Assembly (NCBI GenBank): GCA_947179155.2
Contig: OX359286.1
Span: forward strand, 9,388,501 to 9,452,500
Reading direction: 5' to 3'
Length of the DNA stretch: 64,000 nt
Source: Hedera helix
Lineage: Eukaryota > Streptophyta > Magnoliopsida > Apiales > Araliaceae
The notes below the pieces were generated by a model. The model worked only from the letters and a program-made list of their open reading frames with translations, did no database searches and had not been told where the DNA came from. Each line of letters begins with the position of its first letter. Within the stretch, counting starts at the first letter, position 1. Of the stretch, positions 1-11,018 are shown in pieces. Made by a program: the position numbers and the translations under genes.

Positions 1-1490
1 AATTTGAAGAAGCGAATTGTATTTTGAAAGAAATGACAGACAAGGGACTTTTTCCTAATGAGGTAGTCTATAACACATTAATTGATGGGTATTGTAAGAG
101 GGGAAATCTTACCAAAGCTTTGAATGTGAGGGATGATATGCTGAGCAAGGGTTTTGGTCCTAATTCAGTCACTTTCAATACACTTATCCAGGGATTCTGC
201 AAGACTAGCCGATTGGATCAAGCTGAAATTCTTTTAGAAGAGATGCTATCTATTGGGTTATCCATAAATGTTGGCTCATTTACTTCCATTATAAATTGGC
301 TATGTAAGAATTCCAGGTTTGAGTCAGCGCTACGACTCACTAGGGAAATGTTGTTAAGAGATTTAAGACCAAATGACAGTTTGCTCACCACATTACTTGG
401 AGGGCTTTGTAAGGAGAATAAGCATTCAGATGCACTTCAACTTTGGTTTGGACTACTGGAGAAAGGGTTTGCAGTAAATACAGTTATGTCGAATGCTCTT
501 ATTCATGGACTTTGTGAAGCAAGTAACATGACAGAGGCTGTTAGGGTTCTCAGGGAGATGCTAAGTAGGGGTTTGCAGTTTGATAGAACTACGTATAACA
601 CACTCATATTTGGATGTTGCAAGGAGGATAAACTGGAGGAAGGTTTTAAATTGAGGGAAGAGATGATTAAGAGAGGAATTGCACCTAATAATTTTACTTG
701 CAATTTGCTAATGCATAGGCTGTGTAATATGGGTAAGATGGCTGAAGCTTCGGTCATGTTGAATGAATGCAAAATGAAAGGTTTGATTCCCAACATTTAT
801 ACATATGGGGTCATGATAGATGGATTTTGTAAAGCTGATAAAGTTGAAGAGGGTAAAAAGCTCTTCAATGAGGTACTTGATCAGAATATTGAGCTGAATT
901 CTGTTGTTTATAATACTCTTATCAGAGCCTATTGTAGGAAAGGGAATATTACAGAGGCCTATAGACTTTGTGATGACATGAGAAATAAAGGCATTCCACC
1001 AACTTCCTCCACATATTCTTCTCTCATACACGGAATGTGCATTATTGGCCATGTTGAGGATGGAAAACTACTTATTGGTGAAATGAGAAATGAGGGCTTG
1101 TTGCCTAATGTGGTCTGTTATACTGCACTAATTGGTGGTTATTGTAAACTAGGACAGATGGATAAAGTCAAGAGATTGTTGCAGGAAATGTCTTCATGTA
1201 ACATATACCCTAATAAAATTACTTTTACTGTCATGATTGATGGGTATTGCAAATTGGGTGATATGAAAGAAGCTATGAAGCTTCTTAAAGAGATGGTACA
1301 GAAGGGAATTATCCCAGATGCTGTCACTTATAATACGATGACAAATGGGTTTTGCAAGGATGGAAAGGTTGAAGAAGCTTTCAAATTATGTGAGCACATG
1401 TCCCAGAAAGGTGTAGCTTTAGATGAAATAACATACACTACTTTAATAAATGGGTGGCAGAGGCCATCAACAAATGCAAATGAAGAATGA
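1..1490 (+). CDS. P-class pentatricopeptide repeat protein, C-terminal part
   Basis: The reading frame is open from the window edge to the TGA at 1488-1490, so the 5' end lies outside. The roughly 495 visible residues are 13 complete 35-residue PPR motifs back to back, with partial motifs at both ends. Each carries the usual pattern of an aromatic-N-T-L-I helix, GYCK/GFCK turn and a P-N/P-D end (for example VVYNTLIDGYCKRGN and ITFTVMIDGYCKLGD). No E, DYW or SMR domain follows; the protein ends soon after ITYTTLINGW. Family knowledge: P-class PPR proteins bind organellar RNA, motif by motif, in mitochondria or chloroplasts, and act in RNA stability, splicing or translation. The C-terminal motifs resemble my memory of Arabidopsis At4g19440-type proteins. 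Any targeting peptide would be upstream of the window. No frameshift or internal stop is visible. The exact RNA target cannot be inferred here. Confidence 0.95.
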   Translation, partial: FEEANCILKEMTDKGLFPNEVVYNTLIDGYCKRGNLTKALNVRDDMLSKGFGPNSVTFNTLIQGFCKTSRLDQAEILLEEMLSIGLSINVGSFTSIINWLCKNSRFESALRLTREMLLRDLRPNDSLLTTLLGGLCKENKHSDALQLWFGLLEKGFAVNTVMSNALIHGLCEASNMTEAVRVLREMLSRGLQFDRTTYNTLIFGCCKEDKLEEGFKLREEMIKRGIAPNNFTCNLLMHRLCNMGKMAEASVMLNECKMKGLIPNIYTYGVMIDGFCKADKVEEGKKLFNEVLDQNIELNSVVYNTLIRAYCRKGNITEAYRLCDDMRNKGIPPTSSTYSSLIHGMCIIGHVEDGKLLIGEMRNEGLLPNVVCYTALIGGYCKLGQMDKVKRLLQEMSSCNIYPNKITFTVMIDGYCKLGDMKEAMKLLKEMVQKGIIPDAVTYNTMTNGFCKDGKVEEAFKLCEHMSQKGVALDEITYTTLINGWQRPSTNANEE

Positions 1491-2055
1491 GCAAGAAATT
1501 CTTAAAGGTGGGTTCTTTAACTGTAGATGAATTTTTTTATGCAAAATTACTTTTGGTTTGTAGTATGTTCTTAAATGAATCTACTTATTCATGTATATTT
1601 TCTAGCGCTTTTATTGTTGTGTTCCCAGTTGTCTGTGAGATGGATTATGTTCTAATTTCTTTTGCTTTAATTAGGCATGTCAATTCTCGATCATGTCTTC
1701 TCTTTCTCTAAGATTAGCTGGGTCAAACTTGCTTTTGTATGAACATGTGGGAATGACGTCTGCTGATCAGAACACTGCTAAAGCCAGATAACCTTTTCTT
1801 GTGGTTTTGGTGAGTCATTTCTCCCTACATAACCTTAGTTTTTTTTGCACTTCCGAATTTTTTTTCAGTTGTGATAGTTGTTCTTTGGTCATGGTATTAA
1901 ACTTACGGTTGTCTTGAGACTCGGATTTTTAACTCTTCCTGTTTCTGTTCATAGTTGTCACGATGAGACATGGCGGTAGCCGATTGCCAGGATGTCTAGG
2001 CAACTGCCATGGCGTCCATAAGGCGACAAGTCTTTCACAATGTGCAATTTATATA
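1491..2055 (+). other. 3' flank of the PPR gene, probable UTR
   Basis: No convincing coding sequence was found. Mixed-composition, exon-like stretches (about 1675-1790) alternate with T-rich, intron-like DNA, as in spliced 3' UTRs that PPR genes sometimes carry. This is an inference from composition and position only; transcript data would decide. Confidence 0.3.
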
Positions 2056-2344
2056 CTCCCTCTGTCCCGGGATAAAAGTCCTTATTATTATTTTAGGTAG
2101 TCCTAAGTTAAATGTCTACTTATCATAAATAATCTATTTTTTTTACAATAATTTGCCTAGAATATCCTTAGTATTTATTAATTGTCATATTTCTATTCTC
2201 TATGCATATTTATGGAGGATCACTAGTTATGTGTAGAAAACTATGCAATTAAATGAGAATTTAAATATGGACAATATTGTCATTTTATTCTTTCTTAATA
2301 TGTGCAAAAAATCAACCAGGACTTTTATCCTGGGACGGAGGGAG
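2056..2344. mobile_element. Stowaway-type MITE (289 bp)
   Basis: The element starts CTCCCTCTGTCCC and ends GGGACGGAGGGAG. The two 27-bp terminal inverted repeats (2056-2082 and 2318-2344) differ at two positions, and a TA dinucleotide flanks each end (2054-2055, 2345-2346). The CTCCCTC terminus and TA target duplication are diagnostic of Stowaway (Tc1/mariner-derived) MITEs. It has no coding capacity. Confidence 0.92.
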
Positions 2345-2450
2345 TATTATTTATTTTACTTCACAAGTATATTGGCAATAAAATTTCATATATATTAAAG
2401 CTCAAAACATAACACTATGAAATACCATTAAAATCACAATTACATAAATG

Positions 2451-2710
2451 CTCCCTCTGTCCTCAAAAGGATGAGCAAAGTACAAATTTCGCACATTAAT
2501 AAAAACAAAAGTAGAGGAAAGATAGTAAATAAAGTTCTAAATTTATGCTTAGTGGTCCCATAAGATTTTTAAAGTGATAAATAATTTTATTTTTTTTATA
2601 TTAATGGACCCCACTAAATTACACAATTACCCTTCACTTTATGTATTTTATCTCATCTTTTTGGGGACAAAAATAATTATACCTTTAGTCATCCTTTTGA
2701 GGAAGGAGAT
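2451..2710. mobile_element. Degenerate Stowaway-type MITE
   Basis: The left end CTCCCTCTGTCCTC continues into a CAAAAGGATGA block. The same block is inverted at the right end (2690-2710, TCATCCTTTTGAGGAAGGAG). The right terminus has lost a few bases, and the flanking TA is clear only on the right. It lies about 100 bp from the previous MITE but has a different inner repeat, so it is a separate insertion. Confidence 0.75.
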
Positions 2711-5180
2711 AGTACTTAGCAATAACAATCAAATAAAAAATATAAAACAAAATTGATCAATCTCTATTTTTTACTTTTGAATGTATTAGTATATTACTTG
2801 TTTAGTAAGTAGTAACTATTAACAGTCAACACTTAATAGATAGTGTTTACACTTTGTAAACTGTAATACAAAAAGTAAACAGTCACTAAACAATCACCGA
2901 TCACATAACCTACCTAATGTACTGTTTAACTTTAAAGTATAATCACAATTCACAAAACATATTAATACTAACTTAATTGGCTAAGTGTTCTCTTCCTATT
3001 TTATAAAGCTTTATGTATTGGCAAATGGTAAGGATAGAAATCATAGAATATAAAATATTTTATTAACATGAAGAGTTGGCCTTTAAAGCTTAGGATGCTT
3101 CCTAACTCACAATCTTTACATTTTTCCTTACCAATAATTTAATATAACAATCTGGAACAATAATTAACATGAAGTAAAATAATCTTATAATCTTAAATCT
3201 CAATATAATAATATATCAACATTTTATTAACATGAAGTGTTTTCATGAAATAATCTTTACCAATAATTTAATATATCATTTTGTCACCCCCCCCCCCCCC
3301 CCCACCAAAAAAAGAGATACTAAAAGGAAACAAGAAAATTGCCATTTAATCTAAACAAGGAGCAGAGAAACAAACCTATGGTTGTGTGAGAGAGAGAGTT
3401 GGAGGACTGGGTTGCTACAATTGAAGGAGAGAAAAAGAGAAACTAAGGGTTGCGAGTCAACTTAGTAGTTGGGTCGCTACGGGTTGCAATCACCTACGAA
3501 TGGAGCTGCTATGGGGAAGTCGAGGAAGAGGAGTAGCGATCGAAGAAGTGTTGGAGGAAGAGGAGTCGTGATCTAATTTAGGCAGATAAGTCTCGATTTT
3601 TTATTTTAGGGTTTATCCCTTGTTTTTAATCTATGGGTCACCCATGGGTCATTATGGATAATGGGTATAACCATATTTTAAAGTCTTGGGCTAGAGTTGT
3701 CAAGGCACATGCCTTTGCAGCCCATCCTCAAGTCAACAAGCACCATGCCATCCACTCCATCGACGGGATACCTAGGTGTAGGTGTAGGCGATGCCATGAC
3801 AAATATGTTTCTGTTTCATTTCGGTGCTTGAAGAACTTGGGATAAGATTCAAACCTAGTTGCATTGAACTTGCGAGTACCTCTATCTGTATCTCTGTTTC
3901 TTTTTTTTCTTTTTCATTTTCCTCATTTTGTTTCAAGAGAAATGGGATCATTAAGTATAAATATTATGAGTCAAAGATGATCATGCATTTATTAATTTAT
4001 GATGATTTCTTTCCTTCTTTCTTTTCCTAGTGAATTAAAAGCAGATTTCTTATGTATAAAGTTTATGCAAAAACTCATACAAAAAATTAAAACTATACTT
4101 TGTTGCCTGGTACATTCTACCATAGGTAGTGTTTGTCGTACCAAATTTTATACCCTGTTGTTCAACATCCCTGCTAACCATGAGTTTAAAACAATGATTA
4201 ATTCATTGTTAGTTTACTGTTAAAACTATATAAATTTCCTTTGTTTACTTAGGTTTCATTTGAGGTCACTTACTCCGTATAAAGTTCACCTAAGCTTTTT
4301 GCTAGCTAGTTTTTGACTCTAAAAGGCTTTGGAGTCTCGACTCTTCCTTGAGTGCTTCATTTCACGTCACAACATTGAACATCCACTCAACCTCATTTAC
4401 TCTTGATATCATATTAACATTGTTGTTAATATTGATATAATTGTTCAAAAATGAGGTTGCTTGTTCACAATCTCCAATTGTAAATAGTAAATACAATTTC
4501 TTGTTATATATATTTATTTATGTAATGTCTTGTGCTATAAGACATCATTCTTCCCCTTAATATTTTTCAGTTTATTTCTTGTGGAATTTGGGATAAGGGT
4601 TAGGGAGTTGCTTAAATATGAATACCCTTACTGTGGGTGGCAGATTGGTAGTTCTACTCCCTCTCTCTCATTTGGGTTTGTTCAACTGTATCTTGCCCAA
4701 ACTACAAGTGCTTTTCTTTCATGATGCTTTCTATTCTTTTTATGACCAGAATTCTGTCCACTTGAATTATCTAGTTTCATTGGCTTGGCTAATTCTGAAG
4801 CAATCATGATTTTGATGTTTCTTGATTTTTACAACTGATTGGTGTTTAATTGGCAACATTTTTCTGATATTGCTCTTGATGGTATAAAGAGATCCACAAC
4901 CAGGTTGATGGTCAATTCCAGATGAAGAATTGCAAAATGCTTGCCCATAATCTCATAGGTGTGCAAATGCCTTATTTTGATTTCTTCTGTTTGATTATAT
5001 ATATGAACTTCAATTAATGCTCGGGTTAATTAATCCACATTTGATTGTAATTCTATCTGAAATATGACATCATGTTTCCCTTAAGATATTTTAGTATAAT
5101 TTATGTAGCATTTGGGCAAAGGTGTTGGCGAGTTGCTTAACAATTGAAAACCCCTCTCTCTCTCATATGTGTATTTTTTT
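2711..5180. other. Gene-poor AT-rich DNA
   Basis: No gene is supported. A homopolymer of about 16 C lies at 3288-3303. Two partly similar stretches (about 4545-4680 and 5070-5170), both with a GAGTTGCTTAA block followed by CT-rich sequence, suggest an old local duplication. A short exon-like stretch near 4880-4960 has no recognisable product. Confidence 0.35.
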
Positions 5181-5229
5181 TCGTTGTTTCATTAGAATGT
5201 TCATTGTTTCAAAGCCTGGATACACCTCA

Positions 5230-6260
5230 TTCCCATCCCCCCAAAAATAAAATAAATAAAATGAAGAGTCTGATGTTCAAAAACTGGATATATATTATTG
5301 ATCTCTCCTTTCTTCTTCTATCAAAAAAACATTTGTCTCTTGTCTTTGAAGCACAAGTTGTCCCTTTTTTGCGTCCATCACAAACAATGCATAATAAGAT
5401 CCCCACGTCTGTCTCCATTCTTTACCCTCCTTAGTAGTTAGCACAACTTAAGTCTCCAACAGCTCCTTTACCAAGCTCAGCATCACCAAAGCAATGCCAG
5501 ACAGAGAAAACAAGACTCCAAATGTGCCAAGCCAACTTGCAATGAACAAGCAAGTGGTTAATTGTCTCTTCAGCACTGCGGCACATACAAAGTCAAGTAA
5601 CCATAATCTAGCTCTCTTCTGAAGGTTGTCATGGATGAGAATGGCCCCCAACTGTGCTGTCTATGAAAAGAAACCATACCTTCTAAAGCACCAACCTTCC
5701 AAATGCTGGAAAAAATCTATTTTGCCATTACTAAGAAGATAACCGAAGTGGAATGTAACAGAAAACTGGCCACTAAAATGCTCCTTCCATTTCAAAATGG
5801 CATCCTGGCCAGCCGGTGGATCAATCAGTAGTAAAAAAATGCAAAATGTTGTCCACGGTTCTCTAAGTCCCACTATTGAAAGTTTCAATATAGGACGCCA
5901 TGTCCATCTCACAGTCTCACACTGAAGTCCAATATGTTGTTCCATGACCCTAGGCTCTGAATCTACAGCCAAAATAAAAAGATTGTGAGAACCTCTCACT
6001 GAATCTCCTCCCTCCATGCTACACATCTCCCAAAAATCAAATGCTTGTCCTGTTGGTGGTCGAAAAGAAACATGCTTCTGTATCCATCTGTTACAATTGC
6101 TTCCCATAGACGTACCCAAATGAAGCTCTTTCTTGAAGAGAAATACAAATTTTGTTTTTTTGGGTGGTTGTTTGCATCTCCTGGTGTAGTACAGCTTTTG
6201 CATTCTAGAGGTTCGGGCTCTTCTTTTGGATTTTTTTGCCTGCCTTATGCAATTTGATGT
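5230..6260 (-). pseudogene. LINE (L1-type) ORF2 3' remnant with zf-RVT domain
   Basis: On the minus strand, 5590-5440 reads as the cysteine/histidine 'reverse transcriptase zinc-binding' domain found at the C-terminus of plant L1-type LINE ORF2. The visible motif is EETINHLLVHCKLAWHIWSL, preceded in another frame by the family phrase DNLQKR. The upstream sequence to about 6260 keeps fragments of the ORF2 linker (WVRLWEAI and a W-rich stretch), but frameshifts and stops break it into several frames. The catalytic RT and endonuclease domains are absent, as expected for a 5'-truncated LINE. It cannot encode a functional protein. Boundaries are approximate, and no target duplication was identified. 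Confidence 0.75.
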
Positions 6261-6602
6261 ATGCACAATATGTAAATGGCTTTTCGGAGAGGGTTTTAAT
6301 ATATATTACCAAATTTATAGAAAAAAAAGGTATATTCTGTTTATAACAAGTAGATCTAATGTCACATGGCAGCAGCATAAAAACCGTGATTTATAATTAT
6401 AATAAGTAATAATTATCATGTTAGAAAGTGATAAGCGATCAATATAATTGAGTCTGGATATATGAAAATGTATAACATATATGTATGCTAGATATACGTG
6501 TAGCTATGATGCTTACTTTTGCCCATGCCTACAATGATGGACAGAGGAAGGGAAGGGGCAGCATGGGCCATGGTCCCTGCTTAAGATTTGGAGAATTCCT
6601 TA

Positions 6603-6631
6603 TATATACATATACATATATACATATATCT

Positions 6632-6723
<92 letters not shown>
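6603..6723. repeat. Compound microsatellite (TA/CA)n-(GA)40
   Basis: A TATACA-rich start leads into a short CA run and then about 40 uninterrupted GA dinucleotides (6644-6723). The uninterrupted length predicts high polymorphism. Confidence 0.97.
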
Positions 6724-6725
<2 letters not shown>

Positions 6726-6899
6726 CCTTTATTGATAGAAGATCCTTCAAATAATTAGATCAATATTTCAGGTCACACAAAAAATAAGTGCAACTAAATT
6801 ATGATTGTGCCAAATTTCTGAGATCTATTGTTCTTTAGTCTCTATCCTTCTTAACATAATTGTTCTCTTTCTCTGTATCTTATCCTCCTGAACATAATT

Positions 6900-6901
<2 letters not shown>

Positions 6902-6972
<71 letters not shown>

Positions 6973-6974
6973 CA
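6902..6974. repeat. (TC)26 microsatellite followed by (CTAT)n
   Basis: About 26 TC dinucleotides are followed by five CTAT tetranucleotides. This lies only about 180 bp from the GA tract and has the opposite purine/pyrimidine polarity, so the two arms are complementary. Confidence 0.97.
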
Positions 6975-7865
6975 AGTATTCCTGTTGTCCTAAGTTGGCA
7001 AATTCATATCAAGATCAATAACTTTTGTTTTTTATTTTTGACTAAATTATGTTAGAATAAATATTAGACTCTTCTACTATAAAATACAAAGAAAAGAATT
7101 CTCTTCAATTGTTCATGTTATATACTTTTTTCTATATTCTTTCAGTATTTATTCACTTGTTGGTATGAAATTTTAAAGTGTTAATCATTTTGATGTGACC
7201 CCCCTCAATAAATTTCTAGTTGCATCCTTGGCCTGTGCTTTAGCCTTTAATAAATTTCCCCTATTCTCAATTTGTAAAGACAAAATCATTTCTACTACTA
7301 TTTCTTTTTACAATTATACTTTCTTGGGTTAGTAATATCATGCAAAGTGCAAAGTGTTCAACATGTATCATTCATGTTCGCGACACGAACTTTTCATCTA
7401 TAATATTTACACAAGAAATATGACACATGTTCAAATAATATGTCTAACAGAGACACGTCGACCTTCCTAGGGGATTGAAAATAGGCAATTAGGTACATGT
7501 GGAAAGTTGATGTAGCCATGTAGAACAAATTTAGGGTTGAATAGTTCCGAAATTAAATGGAAAAATAAAGATATAATTAGGGTGGAGCTCCACACTCCAT
7601 TACCCCTAGGATCATAGTTGTAGAATAGTAGGACCGGTAGCAATCAAATTTAAATAATATTTTAATAATCTATCGTAACAATAGTCTTGTGGGACTATAT
7701 CAATATTTAAAACGACTTAAAATCCTAATATACTTTGGAACAATAAAAGTATTAAATGACTAAAATACCCTACCTAAATATTGAAAATTGCTAATTACTA
7801 TTTAATGTCCTAAAACTCCACTAATTAAATAAAATAAATAATTACGTACATTAATTTCTCCTATT
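6975..7865. other. AT-rich DNA without recognised features
   Basis: No coding, RNA or repeat feature could be supported in this stretch. Confidence 0.4.
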
Positions 7866-8978
7866 GTTATTTAAGGCACGAGACGCAAAGGTCTCCTTGG
7901 AGCCTAGGCGTGAGCCAAGGCACGCGCTGCGCCTCATCGAAGTGAGGCATACATATTTTTTTAAATCATATATATATATATATATATATATCACTATGTT
8001 ATAGAGGTACGGTCCTTAGTAATTTTACAAACAGTGACCATACCTTTATAGCATAGTGATACACTGATGTAATACAGTCTATATAAGTACATTGTAAAAT
8101 ACTTACAATCTTACATGTATATACATGTATATGTATATATATAAACACATTTAATGATTTATGTATCAAATTTATCAACTATTAAGTAATCTTACATACA
8201 GTTCAAGGACCATACCTCTGTAGCATAGTGATACATCATTCTATATAGGTACATAGTTAAATGTTTACAATCTTATATACATGTATTTAAGTAAACACTA
8301 AATAACAATATAAATGCATATTTAACTATTAAAAAATACTTATAAGTTATATACACATTTAATTATTTAATAAGTTACCCCCTCCCTCTCGCAAAGATTG
8401 ACTTAGTTTGAATTTTGAAGTCAAATTGATCAATTTTAGAATAAAAATTTATCCCATTTTCTTCTAAATATAGGTAAAGAGATTATAATCATAAGAAATT
8501 ACATTTAATTTATTGCAACATCCAATTTTTGGAAGTTCAAAAATATAAATAAATTTGCTTGAGTATCAATTTTAAAATTGGTTAATTTGACCTGAAATGT
8601 GAAACTAAGTCAATTTTTGTGGGATAGTGGGAGTAGTAAATACTGGAATAGTAGTGTAGTAAAGTACTATAAATTTCTTGAAAAAATTGGGCACCATAAC
8701 CCCTTAGTATTTTATAAAATAGTTTTTTTTTTTTGGGAAAGAGGAGAATAAAACAAAAAGGAAAAGAGATAAGGAGAAGAGAGAGACTTACCTGGAGGAG
8801 GAGGCTCCAATTGATTGTCTAGATTGTTTAGAAAAAATTAAAAAAATTACATGACTTCAACGAAGCCTGCACGAGGCGCAGCCTCGTGTGCCTCATTGAA
8901 GGAGCTGGTTCTCAGGCGAGACGAGGCGCCCAAAGTGGGTTTGGATGGGTCTCGCATCTAGGCGCACCTTTAACAACA
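7866..8978. mobile_element. Non-autonomous DNA element with GGCGC-rich inverted ends
   Basis: The left end (GTTATTTAAGGCACGAG, then GAGCCTAGGCG) and the inverted right end (near 8860-8978, GGCGCACCTTTAACAAC) share the GTTRTTWAAGGYGC start followed by several GAGGCG/GCGCCTC blocks. They bracket AT-rich, non-coding DNA. The ends are too diverged to define a target duplication, and the superfamily is not certain. A Stowaway MITE (8378-8633) and a TA microsatellite (7968-7990) lie inside. Confidence 0.5.
8378..8633. mobile_element. Stowaway-type MITE, nested
   Basis: The ends share CTCCC followed by an AAAGATTGACTTAGTTT-like block, inverted at the right (AAACTAAGTCAATTTTTG...GGGAG). TA flanks both ends (8376-8377, 8634-8635). 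It lies within the GGCGC-ended element, so it probably inserted later. Confidence 0.8.
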
Positions 8979-10761
8979 TTGATTTCTCCCAAATTAAACA
9001 TAATAACATTTTCATAAAATATATATAATTTTTTCTTGGCTTTGGACTTGTCGACCCCATCAAAAATCCTCAAGGAAGTCCTCCTGGTTGGCCTCTTACA
9101 ACTATTTGTTGGGATACTTGGAAACCCAGCTTCCATTGAGAGCAATCTTAATAAAGGAGGAGATGTCATGGTAAGTAGGAGGATATTGGGTTTTCACAGG
9201 TACACGTATTATTTGAAATACCATAATTCACTCAATACCTTGTGTCCCGCAAACTTGAATGTCCATTCCGAAATGGGGTACAGGATAGGACAGGGTTCGC
9301 TGATGTTGGTTCAATGTTATATAAAAAAAGAATGTTTATGATGTGATACATAACAGGAGGAGAAAGATTCGATGTCGTTGATTCATTTATTTTTTTGGTG
9401 TTGGGGGGGGGGGGGGGGGACAGCGAAAGAAGAATGCATATGTTGAGAAAGTACACAGGCATGGTGCAATCTGTTATGAAGCAAGAAAGTGTGTATTTGA
9501 AGTGTTTTTCATGTCTTGATTCTTGAAGCAATCTTCCACATGAGATGTTAGTTGAAAAAAGAGGAAGGAGATGCGAAGAGAGAGGTAGATGATGTATGTT
9601 GAAGAGAGAGGGAGGGGAAATGTACTTCCGATATTGGGAGAAGAGGATTGAAAAGAGTAAATGGATTGAAGTCGAGGAAGTACCCCATTCCAAGCATGAA
9701 GAGAGTTGAAAAAGCTCATAAGTTGTAAATTGATTAGGAGGATAAGTTTACTAATCTTTAACGTTAAGTAAATTAGAGTAGGGAATAGTTGGTGATCAAC
9801 CGGGAAAGAGGGGAGGTGGTTGATTCATGAATTCCTTAAAAACTTACTGAGGCTTAATGTTACGAACATCAGAGAATGAAAGGGGTAAAGAAGGAATAAG
9901 TACTTGGGGATAATTCTAAAATTAAGACAATATTTGCCATGTGAGTTGTTAGAGGGCATTGGAGTCTTTTGTTTTGTTCTCTCTTTTCAGAGAATCTATG
10001 TAATGACTAATGAGCTCAGTAAGTAGAAACAATGCATATGTTGCGAAATGAATTGAGAGTTCTCTTTGACACTCCCTTACTCTTATTCTTCTATGAATCT
10101 CAGTCCCCATATCTTTCTTTTATTATCTTACTCTAATCTAAATCTCTTCTTTCACCCCTAATATCTGATCATGTTTGGTAATAGCGTTAAGCTCCAGTGG
10201 GAGACTTCACATTTAAAAGGGTCCTAACATAATTTTTGTGATGAAGAGATTGCACGTGCGTGTGCCGTGTGTATTTATGTTTTGCTACCCAATCCATTTA
10301 ATGATATTTTAATACTTCATTGTTCTATAATTTTCAGGGTAAAAATTGGAAAGCATCAGATTCAGTGCTTTTGTGCTGTTAAGGATTGCATGCAATTTGG
10401 AATGAACAATTCTGGATTTGTTTACGTTTCGAGTTCATAGACTTGTTATAAAGCTTCGAATGGTATATCTATATGTACGAGCTGTTGCTATAGCTTCTTG
10501 ATATGGTGAAGCTTACACGAGCTCTGTTCTCAAGAAAGGATGCAATGCTTCAAGGTTGGTACTTACATTTTTTATTGAATGGCCATTGCTAGAAGTATAT
10601 ATTAGTCTGGTTGCATGTCGATATTAAAAAATTTCCTGCCTTGTTACATTTTGTCATGTTGGGTAGCTCCCATCAAACTGAGATTAAGGATAGCTACTGT
10701 ATGAAGTTGATAAATTGAGCTACTACCAAGAATATATATACAACAGCTTTAAAATAATTGG
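8979..10761. other. Unassigned non-repetitive DNA
   Basis: Open frames such as 9036-9341 have no recognisable domain and no supporting context. A run of about 18 G (9403-9419) is present. The region is less AT-rich than its neighbours and may include exons of an unrecognised gene, but nothing can be named. Confidence 0.3.
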
Positions 10762-10763
10762 TA

Positions 10764-11018
10764 ATATCCGTCTCAAATTAAAGGCCTCATTTTGACTTTT
10801 TTTGGTCAAATTGACCATTTTCATAATTAATAATGAAGCATATATAAATATGTTTTTAAAATTATTAAAATTGGAGTTGTTAGCAAATTATATATAGTTT
10901 CTTATGATTATCATCTCTTAACCTAAACTTTATCAAGAATAGTATAAAAATTAGTTTTAAAAATTATCAATTTGACCAAAAAGGTCAAAACAAGGTTTTT
11001 AATTTGAGACGAAGGGAG
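10764..11018. mobile_element. Stowaway-type MITE
   Basis: The ends carry a CCGTCTCAAATTAAA block and, about 30 bp in, a TGACYTTTTTGGTCAAATTGA block. Both are inverted at the right (TCAATTTGACC...TTTAATTTGAGACGAAGGGAG). TA flanks are at 10762-10763 and 11019-11020. Its right half is copied again at 11941-12009 by the tandem duplication. Confidence 0.82.

Noticed and set aside
503..1327. Minus-strand frames under the PPR gene
   Set aside because: They are antisense shadows of a continuous PPR coding sequence.
5144..5434. Plus-strand 96-codon frame
   Set aside because: It overlaps the minus-strand LINE remnant and has no recognisable domain.
6529..6754. Open frames encoding Arg-Glu or Ser-Leu repeats
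   Set aside because: They are translations of the GA/CT microsatellite.
9036..9693. Open frames on both strands
   Set aside because: No domain, no splice or codon pattern that I can defend, and poly-G/C tracts shape the minus-strand frame.
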